A DNA stretch of 64,000 nucleotides from Candidatus Competibacteraceae bacterium (GTDB taxonomy: Bacteria > Pseudomonadota > Gammaproteobacteria > Competibacterales > Competibacteraceae). Positions 8,880-17,675 of the stretch are shown here, piece after piece (the stretch's first letter is position 1; the number at the start of each line of letters is the position of its first letter). Made by a program: the position numbers and the translations under genes. A model generated the notes under the pieces. It was not told where the DNA came from and did not search any database. It was given only the letters and a program-made list of their open reading frames with translations. The stretch lies in contig RXIV01000003.1 in the NCBI GenBank assembly GCA_003989085.1, forward strand, positions 248,001 to 312,000, given 5' to 3'.

Positions 8880-10016
8880 ATGTCTATCCGAATCATAATT
8901 ATTCAAAATCGTCCTACTCAGTTCGATGTGCCCCTGTATGCCAAAGTTAATCGAAACTCTGTATTCGACTTAATTGTTTACTATACAAGGGTAGCGTGTT
9001 CTGATTCATCGGCAATTGATCCAGAAACCGCGATTGCACCGCAATGGGATCATTTACATGGGCTAGTCTATCAAGCGCGGTTTGAACAATCCGCTTTCCT
9101 AATGTGGCGACAGATTATTGCTTTAGAGCCAGATCATGTAGTGATCTGTGGCTGGTATCCAAGGTCTCATGCTTTGCTTACTTTGCTACTGCGTTTGAGT
9201 GGTGTGCATATTGGGGTGCGCAGCGACAATACTTTGGAACATACCCATCTTTCCGGTATTTCCGGTGGGCTAAAGCGTGTCGTCATGTTGGCTTGGCTGG
9301 GATTGTTTCACGCTTGGCATCCAGTGGGAACTTTAGCCCGCGCCTATTTGGAAAAGTTATCCATCGTTCAAAGGCCGGTCTTTTATTTCCCCTACGCAGT
9401 GGATATTGACTGGTTTGCTGAACAAGCTGCCAGTTATCAAATGCAACGTTCGAGTTTGCGTAAAAAACTTGGATTGGCTGAGGATGATTATGTCGTTCTT
9501 GGGGTCATGAAGTGGGCTGAACGAGAAAACCCGCTGACACTGGTGGATGCCTTTATAAAAGCTTCTTCTGTAGCGCGGAATATGAAATTACTACTGGTCG
9601 GGGATGGTCCGCTAAGGCCAGTCGTAGAAAAGCGCCTCGCAACAGATCCAAAGCGGCTGGTCGCGCCCGGATATGCGAAGTATTCGGAATTGCCGCTGTA
9701 TTACGCAATTTCGGATCTGTTTGTGCATCCTGCTCAATCCGAACCTTATGGCGTATCGGTTCAAGAAGCGCTGGCTTGCGGGTTGCCCGTTATTGTTTCA
9801 GACAAGGTAGGGGCGGCGGCTGACTTTCTGGAACCGGGCCGGAACGGGGATATATTTCCGGTCGGTGATGTTGATGGTCTTGCAAAACTACTCATCGCCT
9901 ATTCATACCGGCAACACGATCCCGCAATCCGTGAAGCCGCTTTGCGAAAAGCCAATGAATGGTCCTACCAACGAACGATTGAGGAGTGGCGACAATGTCT
10001 AGAGGCGAAGCTTTAA
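8880..10016 (+). CDS. GT4 (family 1-type) glycosyltransferase
   Basis: A 378-residue GT-B glycosyltransferase. The C-terminal donor domain shows LLLVGDGPLRPVVEKRL, then the E-x7-E motif SEPYGVSVQEALACGLPVI near residue 295. The N-terminal domain contains DHVVICGWYPRS and an acceptor-side segment LEHTHLSGISGG. The start is ATG 8880 in an AT-rich leader after a 116-base gap that contains no supported gene. The next glycosyltransferase starts inside its 3' end (ATG 9995), so the two are translationally coupled. Donor and acceptor are unknown. Confidence 0.85.
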   Translation: MSIRIIIIQNRPTQFDVPLYAKVNRNSVFDLIVYYTRVACSDSSAIDPETAIAPQWDHLHGLVYQARFEQSAFLMWRQIIALEPDHVVICGWYPRSHALLTLLLRLSGVHIGVRSDNTLEHTHLSGISGGLKRVVMLAWLGLFHAWHPVGTLARAYLEKLSIVQRPVFYFPYAVDIDWFAEQAASYQMQRSSLRKKLGLAEDDYVVLGVMKWAERENPLTLVDAFIKASSVARNMKLLLVGDGPLRPVVEKRLATDPKRLVAPGYAKYSELPLYYAISDLFVHPAQSEPYGVSVQEALACGLPVIVSDKVGAAADFLEPGRNGDIFPVGDVDGLAKLLIAYSYRQHDPAIREAALRKANEWSYQRTIEEWRQCLEAKL

Positions 10017-11227
10017 AACGGATTGCCCTAGTCGTCCCCTCCCTCGAACAAGGCGGCGGAGTGCCTTCGGTCGCTGAATTCGTTTGCCAAGCGATAGAAC
10101 GATCCGGCGCTTTTGAATACCGACTGATTTCCCTTTCCACATCGGCGCGAGACGAGATTAGTGTGGGGCTGACTCAACCTGCCAGTTGGTTACGTGGCGT
10201 GCGTACTGATCACGGGGTCTGGCGGGGTCGCCCGTTTACCCGCGTCGGTGCCTTCGCCTCCGAGTTGGAGTTCCAACGCTACCAGCCCCGCCCTACGCTG
10301 ACCGCATTGTTGGCGGACTGCGATCTCATTCAAGTGGTTTGCGGCTCGCCCGCTTGGGCGTGGTCGGTGTGCGGGCTGGGCCAACCGGTAGCGGTGCAAT
10401 GCGCCACCCGCGCCATTGTCGAGCGTCGCCGCCGTGATGCCACGGCGCAGGGCTTCAAAGCCGCGTGGCGACGCGGAATGAACCGGTTCACGGATTGCCT
10501 GGACCGCAAAGCCCTGCAAACCGTGGACGCGATTCAAGTCATGAATCCCTGGATGCTGGACTACGCACAGGAAGTCAACACGGGGCGCGATGTTCTCATC
10601 CGCTACGCACCGCCCGGCGTCGATGCCGAGCGATTCCAACCCGCCGCCACCCGTGATTTGCGATCCGATCCCTATATCCTCTGCGTCGGTCGGTTGGACG
10701 ACCCGCGCAAGAACGTCGAACTGTTGCTGGAGGCTTACGCCGCTCTACCTGTCGCATTGCAGCAGACGGCCCGCTTAGTGCTGGCGGGTTCGGCGGGGCC
10801 GGGGCCGGACTTCTGGGCGCGGGCTAAAGAACTCGGGGTGACCGACCGAGTAGACTTCATCCTCTCCCCAGATTCTGAAGCCTTGGTTGGTCTGTATCAG
10901 GCGGCGGCGGTGTTTGCGTTGAGTTCGGACGAAGAGGGCTTGGGTGTGGTGATCCTGGAGGCGATGGCCTGTGCTGTACCGGTGATTTCCACCCGCAGCG
11001 GCGGGCCGGACGGAATTATCACCGAGGGCCAGGATGGATTTCTGGTGGATCTGGAGGATACCCAGGCGCTGGCGGACCGGCTGGCCCGCTTGCTCTCCGA
11101 TGAGGCGCTAAACCGGCGTATGGGCCAAGCGGCGCGGGAAACGATCCTGCAAAGATATGAAACCGGCGTGACCGGGCAAGCGTTCCTGGATATCTATGAG
11201 GAACTGCTTTCGCAGCATCGGCGCTGA
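9995..11227 (+). CDS. GT4 glycosyltransferase
   Basis: A 410-residue GT-B enzyme. The N-terminal loop GGGVPSVAEF resembles the glycine-rich acceptor loop of GT4 enzymes. The donor domain has ILCVGRLDDPRKNVELLLEA, LVLAGSAGPGPDFW and DEEGLGVVILEAMACAVPVI with the E-x7-E pair. I chose ATG 9995, which overlaps the previous gene by 22 bp and gives MSRGEALKRIALVVPSLEQG, the expected first beta strand. It belongs to the surface glycan assembly set. Confidence 0.85.
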   Translation: MSRGEALKRIALVVPSLEQGGGVPSVAEFVCQAIERSGAFEYRLISLSTSARDEISVGLTQPASWLRGVRTDHGVWRGRPFTRVGAFASELEFQRYQPRPTLTALLADCDLIQVVCGSPAWAWSVCGLGQPVAVQCATRAIVERRRRDATAQGFKAAWRRGMNRFTDCLDRKALQTVDAIQVMNPWMLDYAQEVNTGRDVLIRYAPPGVDAERFQPAATRDLRSDPYILCVGRLDDPRKNVELLLEAYAALPVALQQTARLVLAGSAGPGPDFWARAKELGVTDRVDFILSPDSEALVGLYQAAAVFALSSDEEGLGVVILEAMACAVPVISTRSGGPDGIITEGQDGFLVDLEDTQALADRLARLLSDEALNRRMGQAARETILQRYETGVTGQAFLDIYEELLSQHRR

Positions 11228-11290
11228 ACAGTTTAGGCGGGTCGACCATTGAGAGTGGCGATTTTACGTTCAACCTATGGGGATTGAGTG

Positions 11291-11524
11291 ATGACAACCA
11301 CTTTGTATCAACGAGTGTTCGTAACCGAGGACCACTGGGTCCATGTTCGGAACCCGCAGCTTCCTACGGGCGTGGAAGTCGGGGTGGTCTTGATCCTCGA
11401 CGAGTCTCCGGTTACATCACCGGCGCTTTCATTCTGGGAGCGCATACAGGACCTGGCGATAGAGGGGCTGCCCAGTGACTACTCAACCCGCTTTGAAGAG
11501 TATCTTCAGTCCGAGCAATCCTGA
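11291..11524 (+). CDS. Antitoxin of PIN-type pair
   Basis: A 77-residue small protein whose TGA overlaps the ATG of the following PIN toxin by one base, a standard antitoxin-toxin arrangement. The first half is a beta-rich segment (YQRVFVTEDHWVHV), and the second half is helical and acidic (SFWERIQDLAIEGLPSD, then EEYLQSE). GTG 11288 is an alternative start one codon earlier. No HTH or RHH motif is obvious. The name rests on size, composition and position. Confidence 0.55.
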   Translation: MTTTLYQRVFVTEDHWVHVRNPQLPTGVEVGVVLILDESPVTSPALSFWERIQDLAIEGLPSDYSTRFEEYLQSEQS

Positions 11525-11973
11525 TGTCGTTCTCTTCGGTCGTGCTCATGGACACCAGCTACGCGATCGCCTTGTTATCGCGTCAGGATCAATATCACCT
11601 TCAGGCCAGAGCCTTGGCCGAAACGCTGGCTAAAGAGCAAACCCGACTGATGACCACCCAAGCCGTATTTCTCGAATTGGGAGCTGCTTTCGCCAAACCG
11701 GCGAGCCGCGAAATCGCCGGGCGATTCATGGCGGCTTTCGATCAGGAACCTCAGTTTGTGGTGATTCCGTTGACGGATCAACGTTTTGCAAAAGCATTGG
11801 CCCTGTTTGCCAGCCGGCCCGACAAAGCCTGGAGTTTGGCGGACTGCCTCTCATTTGTGGTCATGCAGGAGTTTGGCATCACGGCGGCGCTGACTACGGA
11901 CAGGCATTTCCAGCAAGCCGGGTTCACCGCTTTGCTGCGGACGACCGCTTTCACTGTTTCCGGTACGCCATGA
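11524..11973 (+). CDS. PIN-domain toxin ribonuclease
   Basis: A 149-residue PIN domain with the acidic centre preserved: D10 (LMDTSYAIAL), E51 (FLELG), D107 (SLADCLSFVVM) and D126 (TTDRHFQQAGF). These proteins act as Mg2+-dependent RNases inhibited by a co-encoded antitoxin. It differs in sequence from the PIN toxin at 1654 and is a separate acquisition. It interrupts the run of glycosyltransferases; its stop overlaps the next start (ATGATGA), so transcription may read through into the glycosyltransferase. Confidence 0.85.
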   Translation: MSFSSVVLMDTSYAIALLSRQDQYHLQARALAETLAKEQTRLMTTQAVFLELGAAFAKPASREIAGRFMAAFDQEPQFVVIPLTDQRFAKALALFASRPDKAWSLADCLSFVVMQEFGITAALTTDRHFQQAGFTALLRTTAFTVSGTP

Positions 11974-13127
11974 TGACTCCAGGACATAAAATAAGCGTGA
12001 TTCATATAGTACCTTCCATTGCTGAAGAAGCGAGTGGGGGAACCTATGCGGTGGTGAACCTTTGTGAATCGCTGGCCGTGCAGGGGCAATTGGTGACGCT
12101 GGCCGTGCTAGATTGGGCACCGCTGCCCTCGCCGCCGCCATTTTTGAAAACCTTTCCACTGGGATTGGGGCCGCGCCGGTTGGGATGCTCGCCGGCAATG
12201 AAGGGGTGGCTTTCGAAGACCGCACAGGCCGGGGCTGTAGATTTACTCCACAACCACAGCTCGTGGATGATGCCCAATGTCTATCCCGGCTGGGTTGCTA
12301 AACGGCACGGCGTACCTTTGATCGTTTCGCCTCATGGAACACTCTCGGAATGGGCGATGCAAAGCGGTTCCACCATCAAAAGCGTATTTTGGCCTTGGGT
12401 GCAGAAGCCCGCACTGACAGCTACCACTTGCTTTCACGCCACGGCGGAATCGGAATATGAGGACATCCGACGAATGGGTTTTCATCAACCGGTAGCGGTC
12501 ATTCCCAACGGCATCGACATCCCAGACTTGGCGCCGAAGACGCTTGGCGAATCCCGTACCCTGCTGTTCCTCGGGCGCATCCATCCAATAAAGGGTATCG
12601 ATGTGTTGCTCCACGCTTGGCAGGCGGTCATGACCCGGTTCCCGGACTGGGATTTACAGATTATCGGCCCGGACAACGGCGGATACCTGGCCGAAATGCA
12701 GGCGCTGACCGCACAGTTGCGATTGCAGCGGGTCGCGTTTCCTGGTGTTCTCTATGGAGAAGAGAAGCAGCTTGCCTATCGAGAAGCCAGCTTATTTATA
12801 TTGCCAACTCACTCGGAAAACTTCGGCATGACAGTAGCCGAGGCGCTGGCGGCGGGAACCCCGGCTATTGTGAGCAAGGGAGCGCCATGGGCCGGACTTG
12901 AACAACAGGGTGCGGGATGGTGGATCGACATTGGCGTTGATCCACTGGTGGCTTGTCTGGAAGATGCGTTATCCCGTTCTCCGGAAGACTTAGCGGAAAT
13001 GGGGCAAAACGGGCGAAGCTGGATGGAGGCGGAGTTCTCTTGGGCGCAGGTGGGACAGAGGATGGCGGAAACCTATCGTTGGATACTAAATGGCGGCAAT
13101 AAACCCAACTGGGTAGTTGAAGGGTGA
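11970..13127 (+). CDS. GT4 glycosyltransferase
   Basis: A 385-residue GT-B glycosyltransferase. The N-terminal loop GGTYAVVNLCESLA and LLHNHSSWM lead into the conserved IVSPHGTLSEWAM motif. The donor side carries LLFLGRIHPIKGIDVLLHAW and the E-x7-E motif HSENFGMTVAEALAAGTPAI. The SPHG-x-L motif is typical of a large subgroup involved in EPS/LPS synthesis. The start overlaps the PIN toxin stop. The following methyltransferase begins 7 bases after the stop, indicating one operon. Confidence 0.85.
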   Translation: MMTPGHKISVIHIVPSIAEEASGGTYAVVNLCESLAVQGQLVTLAVLDWAPLPSPPPFLKTFPLGLGPRRLGCSPAMKGWLSKTAQAGAVDLLHNHSSWMMPNVYPGWVAKRHGVPLIVSPHGTLSEWAMQSGSTIKSVFWPWVQKPALTATTCFHATAESEYEDIRRMGFHQPVAVIPNGIDIPDLAPKTLGESRTLLFLGRIHPIKGIDVLLHAWQAVMTRFPDWDLQIIGPDNGGYLAEMQALTAQLRLQRVAFPGVLYGEEKQLAYREASLFILPTHSENFGMTVAEALAAGTPAIVSKGAPWAGLEQQGAGWWIDIGVDPLVACLEDALSRSPEDLAEMGQNGRSWMEAEFSWAQVGQRMAETYRWILNGGNKPNWVVEG

Positions 13128-13134
13128 TTTTCCA

Positions 13135-14079
13135 GTGAGCCAAACCAACAACCCATCCGTTTGCCCAATCTGTAAAGACACTCGTTTCCGACCTTACAAG
13201 CTGGGTTTGGTGCAGTGCGAGTCCTGCACTGTGGTCCTTTCACCCGCGATCTGGCAACCCCAAGCCAATGAAACGATGGAAGATGAATGGTTCGGCGAGG
13301 ACTATCAGGCCGAATCCTCCGTCTGGGTGAATGCGTTCCAAGCCTGGAATAACCGCAGAACACTCGCCCGGCTTGCGCAAGCCAACCCACATGGCCGTCG
13401 ACTGCTGGAAATTGGCGTGGGCAGTGGCTCGTTCCTGAACGCGGCCCGAAAGTGTGGCTATGAAGTGATGGGTTGCGATCTTTCCGCGCCGATCTGTGAA
13501 CGGGTCCGCCGCATCCATGGAATCGCAATGCACGATAAATCATTGGCGACGTTGGCTGGAGAACACCGCTTTGATGTCATTGTAATGAACCATGTACTGG
13601 AGCACGTCGACCAACCTATTGCGTTTTTGAACGAGGTTCACCGCCTGCTCGCTCCCGGTGGCATGGTTCATATCGCCGTACCCAATATCGCGTGTTGGGA
13701 AGCGAAACTAGCGGGCTGGACCAGCTACGAACCATATCATTTGGCTTACTTTGATCCGCAGACCCTCGAACGAACGGTGACTGCCGGTGGCCTTACGATA
13801 GAGCGCATGACCACCCACGACTCCTTTTCCGGCTGGTTTCTAGCAGTGCTGCGCACGGTGTTAGGTGTAAATCGGGAAGGTGGTGCGGTCACGCGGCCGA
13901 CCTCTGCGGTTGCCGGGCGCGCCACAGGCCGTCGTCCAGGATGGTTAGAACATGCCTATCGAATGGGCATGGTTTGTGCTGGGGGTACTTGGCCGTTGCG
14001 TTGGCTGCAAGCCAAGCTTGGTTATGGCGACGAAGCGATCTGCATCGCTCGCAAACCGCTTTCCAGTCCGAAGTTGTGA
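13135..14079 (+). CDS. Zinc-ribbon class I methyltransferase
   Basis: A 314-residue protein with an N-terminal zinc ribbon (CPICKD and CESC) followed by a methyltransferase domain: motif I LLEIGVGSGSFLNAA, then HRFDVIVMNHVLEHVDQP and LLAPGGMVHIAVPN. The same head is seen cut off at 5888. Members of this type methylate sugars or remodel glycans. I favour GTG 13135, which begins just before the zinc ribbon; TTG 13117 in frame would overlap the upstream gene. The next gene starts 7 bases downstream. Confidence 0.75.
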   Translation: MSQTNNPSVCPICKDTRFRPYKLGLVQCESCTVVLSPAIWQPQANETMEDEWFGEDYQAESSVWVNAFQAWNNRRTLARLAQANPHGRRLLEIGVGSGSFLNAARKCGYEVMGCDLSAPICERVRRIHGIAMHDKSLATLAGEHRFDVIVMNHVLEHVDQPIAFLNEVHRLLAPGGMVHIAVPNIACWEAKLAGWTSYEPYHLAYFDPQTLERTVTAGGLTIERMTTHDSFSGWFLAVLRTVLGVNREGGAVTRPTSAVAGRATGRRPGWLEHAYRMGMVCAGGTWPLRWLQAKLGYGDEAICIARKPLSSPKL

Positions 14080-14085
14080 GGGTGT

Positions 14086-14985
14086 ATGGCGGCTGATTGC
14101 ACTCCCACCCATTGGCAACCCGGCTCCGCCCCCGTCGCCGTGGTCATGATCTCGCTCAACGAAGCCCATAACATGGAAGCGGTTCTACAGAACCTCGCGG
14201 GTTGGGCGCAAGAGGTGTTTCTAGTCGATAGCTATAGCCAGGACGACACGGTGGACATCGCCCTGCGTCATGGAGTCCATGTCGTGCAGCGGCGCTTTCG
14301 TGGCTTCGGCGATCAATGGAACTTCGCGCTGGAACATTTACCGATTACCGCGCCTTGGACCATGAAGCTGGACCCGGACGAGCGCCTTTCCGATGAACTG
14401 AAAGCCAATCTACTGGCCGCGATGGACCGCGATGAAGGTGATGGTTTTTCGCTGGTGCGGCGGTTGTGGTGCATGGGACGGCCCTTACCGGTGCGACAAC
14501 CCCTGACCCGGCTGTGGCGCACCGGGCGATGCCGGTTTACGGACATCGCGGTCAACGAACATCCCATTGTCCAAGGGTCGCTCCGGCATGTGGCGGGAGA
14601 AATGGCGCACCACGACAGCCCCGACCTCGATCACTGGCTGGAAAAGCAAAACCGCTACACCACCGCCGAGGCCCTCATCGCCTACCAAAAATCACCCCTG
14701 GCGGACATTCCCCGTTTGCTGGGTGCCCCTTTTCAGCGACGGATGTGGCTGAAAAAGAACTTTTATCGGCTGCCCGGTCGCTATGTTCTGCTGTTCCTGT
14801 ACCACTGGCTATGGCAAGGCGCCTGGCGGGCCGGCTGGGTCGGCTATGCTTGGGCGTGGCTGCGTTCGGATGTCATGCGCCTGATCGACTACAAACGCCG
14901 GGAGATCGAAATTACCGGGCGCTTGCCCGTCAAGCGGTGTTACGTGCCGGGCCAGCCGGATGCGCGGGTGCGGCAGTTTGACTGA
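14086..14985 (+). CDS. GT2 glycosyltransferase, WaaE/KdtX-like
   Basis: A 299-residue GT-A enzyme: VVMISLNEAHNMEAVLQNL, VDSYSQDDTVDIA, the GFGDQWNFAL segment and the metal-binding LDPDERLSDEL. The order and the C-terminal amphipathic region (LLFLYHWLWQGAWRAGW) match the beta-1,4-glucosyltransferase type of LPS core biosynthesis (WaaE/KdtX-like), which works at the inner face of the cytoplasmic membrane. It could equally decorate EPS. It ends the first polysaccharide block; an Rpn gene follows. Confidence 0.75.
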   Translation: MAADCTPTHWQPGSAPVAVVMISLNEAHNMEAVLQNLAGWAQEVFLVDSYSQDDTVDIALRHGVHVVQRRFRGFGDQWNFALEHLPITAPWTMKLDPDERLSDELKANLLAAMDRDEGDGFSLVRRLWCMGRPLPVRQPLTRLWRTGRCRFTDIAVNEHPIVQGSLRHVAGEMAHHDSPDLDHWLEKQNRYTTAEALIAYQKSPLADIPRLLGAPFQRRMWLKKNFYRLPGRYVLLFLYHWLWQGAWRAGWVGYAWAWLRSDVMRLIDYKRREIEITGRLPVKRCYVPGQPDARVRQFD

Positions 14986-15047
14986 GCAATCGGTTGAGGA
15001 AGGCACTGAGGAACCAGCAAAAGACCAAAGGCGCTGAGGGAACAATA

Positions 15048-16103
15048 GTGACCGCCCACGACTCCGGCTACAAACGGCTGTTTTCTCACACTGAAATGAT
15101 ACGAGACTTGCTGGTGGGTTTCGTCCGCGAACCGTGGATTGCCGATCTTGATTTCGCCACTCTGGAGAAATACCCCGGCGAATTCATCGAAGACCGCCTG
15201 CGCAACCGGCACAGCGACCTCATCTGGCGGCTGCGCTGGGGCACTGACTGGCTTTACGTCTATGTCCTGCTCGAATTCCAATCCCGCATCCACCCCCATA
15301 TGGCAGTGCGGCTGCTGAGCTATCTCGGCCTGCTGTACCAGGACTTGCTCGACACCCGGCAGATCGCCACCGGTCAGCGCCTGCCGCCGGTGCTGCCCAT
15401 TGTGCTTTACAACGGCCGACCACCTTGGACCGCGCCCACCGAAATCGCCGACCTGATCGAACCCGGCCCGGTCGGCCTGCAACCCTACCATCCCCACCTG
15501 CGCTACCTGCTGATTGACGAAAGCTCCTACCGTGATTCGGAATTGGCCGTCATGCGCAATCTCGCCGCCGCCCTGTTCCGCCTGGAAAACAGCCATGATC
15601 CACAAACCGTCCAAGCGGTATTAACCGCCCTGGCGGACTGGCTGGTTGCCCCCGAACATACCGAACTGCGCCGCGCCTTCGTGATCTGGCTCCGACAAAT
15701 CTTTCTCAAACAACGCCTGCCGGGCGTAGAGTTACCGCAACTGAACGAACTGGAGGAAATGCGCGCCATGTTATCCGAGCGAATCGTCGAATGGACCGAA
15801 CAATGGAAACAGGATGGCCTGCAACAGGGTCTGCAACAAGGTCTGCAACAAGGTCTGCAACAAGGTCTGCAACAAGGTCTGCAACAAGGTCTGCAACAGG
15901 GTCTGAACTCGGAACGGCGAATGCTGCTGCGGCAAATCCGCCGTCGTTTTGGCCAGGCGGTGGCTGTTCAAAGTACCCCAGTACTGGAACGGATTGAGCA
16001 GCCAACCGTGTTCGAAGACTTGGGCGAGAACCTGCTTGACTGCCTGGACGAAACCGCCTGGTTGGCGCGGCTGAACGCGGCGGTTGGTGAAGAAAGGCAA
16101 TGA
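15048..16103 (+). CDS. Rpn-family PD-(D/E)XK nuclease (YhgA-like)
   Basis: A 351-residue protein beginning TAHDSGYKRLFSHTEMIRDL, the standard head of YhgA/Rpn putative transposases. The nuclease core is visible as NRHSDLIWRL and WLYVYVLLEFQS, giving the Asp and Glu-x-Gln residues of the PD-(D/E)XK fold. A tract of seven LQQG units follows at residues 258-285 and then the C-terminal ERRMLLRQIRRRFG domain. GTG 15048 is preferred; an upstream TTG adds a poor leader. Rpn proteins promote RecA-independent recombination in E. coli, and their repeat tracts vary in length. This copy looks intact. Confidence 0.8.
   Translation: MTAHDSGYKRLFSHTEMIRDLLVGFVREPWIADLDFATLEKYPGEFIEDRLRNRHSDLIWRLRWGTDWLYVYVLLEFQSRIHPHMAVRLLSYLGLLYQDLLDTRQIATGQRLPPVLPIVLYNGRPPWTAPTEIADLIEPGPVGLQPYHPHLRYLLIDESSYRDSELAVMRNLAAALFRLENSHDPQTVQAVLTALADWLVAPEHTELRRAFVIWLRQIFLKQRLPGVELPQLNELEEMRAMLSERIVEWTEQWKQDGLQQGLQQGLQQGLQQGLQQGLQQGLQQGLNSERRMLLRQIRRRFGQAVAVQSTPVLERIEQPTVFEDLGENLLDCLDETAWLARLNAAVGEERQ
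15819..15902 (+). repeat. Seven tandem 12-bp units encoding LQQG
   Basis: Seven direct repeats of CTGCAACARGGT lie inside the Rpn gene, each encoding Leu-Gln-Gln-Gly. Because the unit is 12 bp, slippage changes protein length but keeps the frame. The broken Rpn copy near 1177 has only two units. Confidence 0.95.
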
Positions 16104-16120
16104 GACGGTTTTGAACGTTA

Positions 16121-16201
16121 AAGCAACCGCTTTACTATGCCGAACCCGCCCCCGGCCACCGGTTGTTCGCCAGCGAAATTAAAGCGCGGCTGCAATATTG
16201 A
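16121..16201 (+). pseudogene. Asparagine synthetase (AsnB) fragment
   Basis: Twenty-six codons read KQPLYYAEPAPGHRLFASEI and a little further before a stop. This matches the glutaminase-domain segment of glutamine-hydrolysing asparagine synthetases (KPLYYA...FASEIKALL). Nothing upstream or downstream continues the gene. It is a small fossil of an asnB-like gene, which is common in EPS loci, caught between an Rpn gene and an AT-rich methyltransferase. Confidence 0.6.
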
Positions 16202-16213
16202 GAGACTTCGCAA

Positions 16214-16918
16214 ATGAATGATAAAATTGAAATATTTACTGATGGTGCTAGATTTCATGAATCTCTAGCAAATAAATGGAGCAATTGTTATGAATCTGGC
16301 GGATTTAGACGCAGGATCATGTTTTTCGATTCTTTGTTAAAAAAGACTGTTCGGCCAAATGATCTTTGGCTGGATGCAGGGTGTGGAACAGGAAGCCTTT
16401 CCCGACTGATCAGACTGTTTGGTGCTAACGTTGTAGCGGTGGATGGTTCACCGACAATGATCGAGAATGCCAAAAAAGAATCCATTGGCGATTTAGGCGA
16501 AAGAATTACTTATAAGCTAGTGGATACTATAGAAACTCTGGATTTTGAATCATGTAGTTTTGACAAGATATTGTGTTCCAGTGTAATCGAATATATCGAT
16601 GATCCCGAAAAAGCTATTTGTGAATTATTTCGCGTTATTCGACCAGATGGAATTCTTATTGTTTCCGTTCCTAATCGATTCTCACTGATTCGATTGGCTC
16701 AAAAATTTATACGAAATATTTTTCAGATATCTGGCAAAGATTACTATCAATATCTTTCAGTTTCTAAAAATGTTTACTACTTGGCTGATATAAAAAGGCT
16801 GCTGAATAAAGTTGGGTTTGTGACGGAAACGGTAAAATTTTTTGACCCCATTCTACCCAATTTTATGAGTCGTCTTTACTTTGGATCACTTTTTATCATT
16901 ATTGCTCGCAGGCCATAA
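16214..16918 (+). CDS. Class I SAM-dependent methyltransferase, AT-rich
   Basis: A 234-residue methyltransferase with motif I LWLDAGCGTGSLSRLI, motif II VVAVDGSPTMIENA, motif IV FDKILCSSVIEYIDDP and the strand IRPDGILIVSVPN. It is complete for the Methyltransf_11/Ubi-type fold. Its codon use is markedly AT-rich compared with both neighbours, similar to the 3' half of the GT2 gene at 6016, so it is probably a separate acquisition. The substrate is likely a lipid or glycan precursor by context only. Confidence 0.8.
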   Translation: MNDKIEIFTDGARFHESLANKWSNCYESGGFRRRIMFFDSLLKKTVRPNDLWLDAGCGTGSLSRLIRLFGANVVAVDGSPTMIENAKKESIGDLGERITYKLVDTIETLDFESCSFDKILCSSVIEYIDDPEKAICELFRVIRPDGILIVSVPNRFSLIRLAQKFIRNIFQISGKDYYQYLSVSKNVYYLADIKRLLNKVGFVTETVKFFDPILPNFMSRLYFGSLFIIIARRP

Positions 16919-16998
16919 TCCATCCCACAATCTCAACGACACCGAGAAGATGAGCAGGGTGGTGGGGGTGAGGGAATTGCAGAAGGGGTGATATTGCC

Positions 16999-17335
16999 GT
17001 GCGAACCTTGGCAGACACTGCCTGGCTCCTCACGGTAGATTCGCTGGCGATTCCACCGCTGATCCAGGCCTGGGATCTGGGGCCAGGCGAGTCAGCAGTA
17101 CTGGCCTATGCCCACGCCCATTCTGGAATGGCGGCCATCATTCATTGATGATGGCGCGGGTCGACGCTGTGCGGAAATGTTGGGCGTCCCATTGCTGGGA
17201 ACGCTGGGGCTGGTGATGATCGCTAAAAAACGTGGATTCATCCCCGCCGCGCGTCCGGTGATCACGCGGTTGAAAAAACAGGGCATGTTTTTATCTGAAA
17301 ACATCATTGATCGCGCTATGTTGTTCAATTGGTGA
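16999..17335 (+). pseudogene. DUF3368 PIN-like toxin, frameshifted
   Basis: The frame from GTG 16999 reads IPPLIQAWDLGPGESAVLAY, the central DUF3368 motif, and stops at 17147. The next frame continues IDDGAGRRCAEMLGVPLLGT and ends KKQGMFLSENIIDRAM at 17335. The break coincides with a tandem duplication CATT-CATT (17139-17146); removing one copy restores AAIIDDGAGRRCAE. The N-terminal third is also missing. The gene is a dead toxin of a type II system. Confidence 0.7.
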
Positions 17336-17342
17336 ATAAACC

Positions 17343-17675
17343 GTGATTGATTTTCACCCCAATCGTCCTATCAAAATTCGGAGCGCTGGGCAGCGAGTGG
17401 CGGCCAATAGCCTTTCGGTTTCGCCGCTGGTGGTCGGCATTGACGCTTCCAACCTCCGTGGCGGTGGCGGCGTCACCCATCTGGCTGAATTGTTGCTGGC
17501 AGCTAATCCCGCCGCGCACGGCGTTGACTCGGTGGTGATTTAGGCCTCGCAAGCGACTCTGGCGCAACTGGAAGAACGGCACTGGCTAGTGAAGCGCACC
17601 GATCCAGTGCTGGAAGCGCATTACCTGCGTCGGGCAGGGTGGCAACGCTACCGTCTGGGCGAACAGGCGAGAGCC
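17343..17675 (+). pseudogene. GT4 glycosyltransferase N-terminal relic
   Basis: The frame reads VVGIDASNLRGGGGVTHLAE, the first strand and glycine-rich loop of a GT4 enzyme. It stops at TAG 17541-17543, and the same frame then continues ASQATLAQLEERHWLVKRTD and LEAHYLRRAGWQRYRLG. So the relic covers about 110 residues with one internal stop. It then runs directly into an antitoxin fragment. About two thirds of the enzyme is missing. Confidence 0.55.

Noticed and set aside
15819..15902. CRISPR-like direct repeats
   Set aside because: The 12-bp units are contiguous without spacers and encode LQQG in frame inside an Rpn gene.
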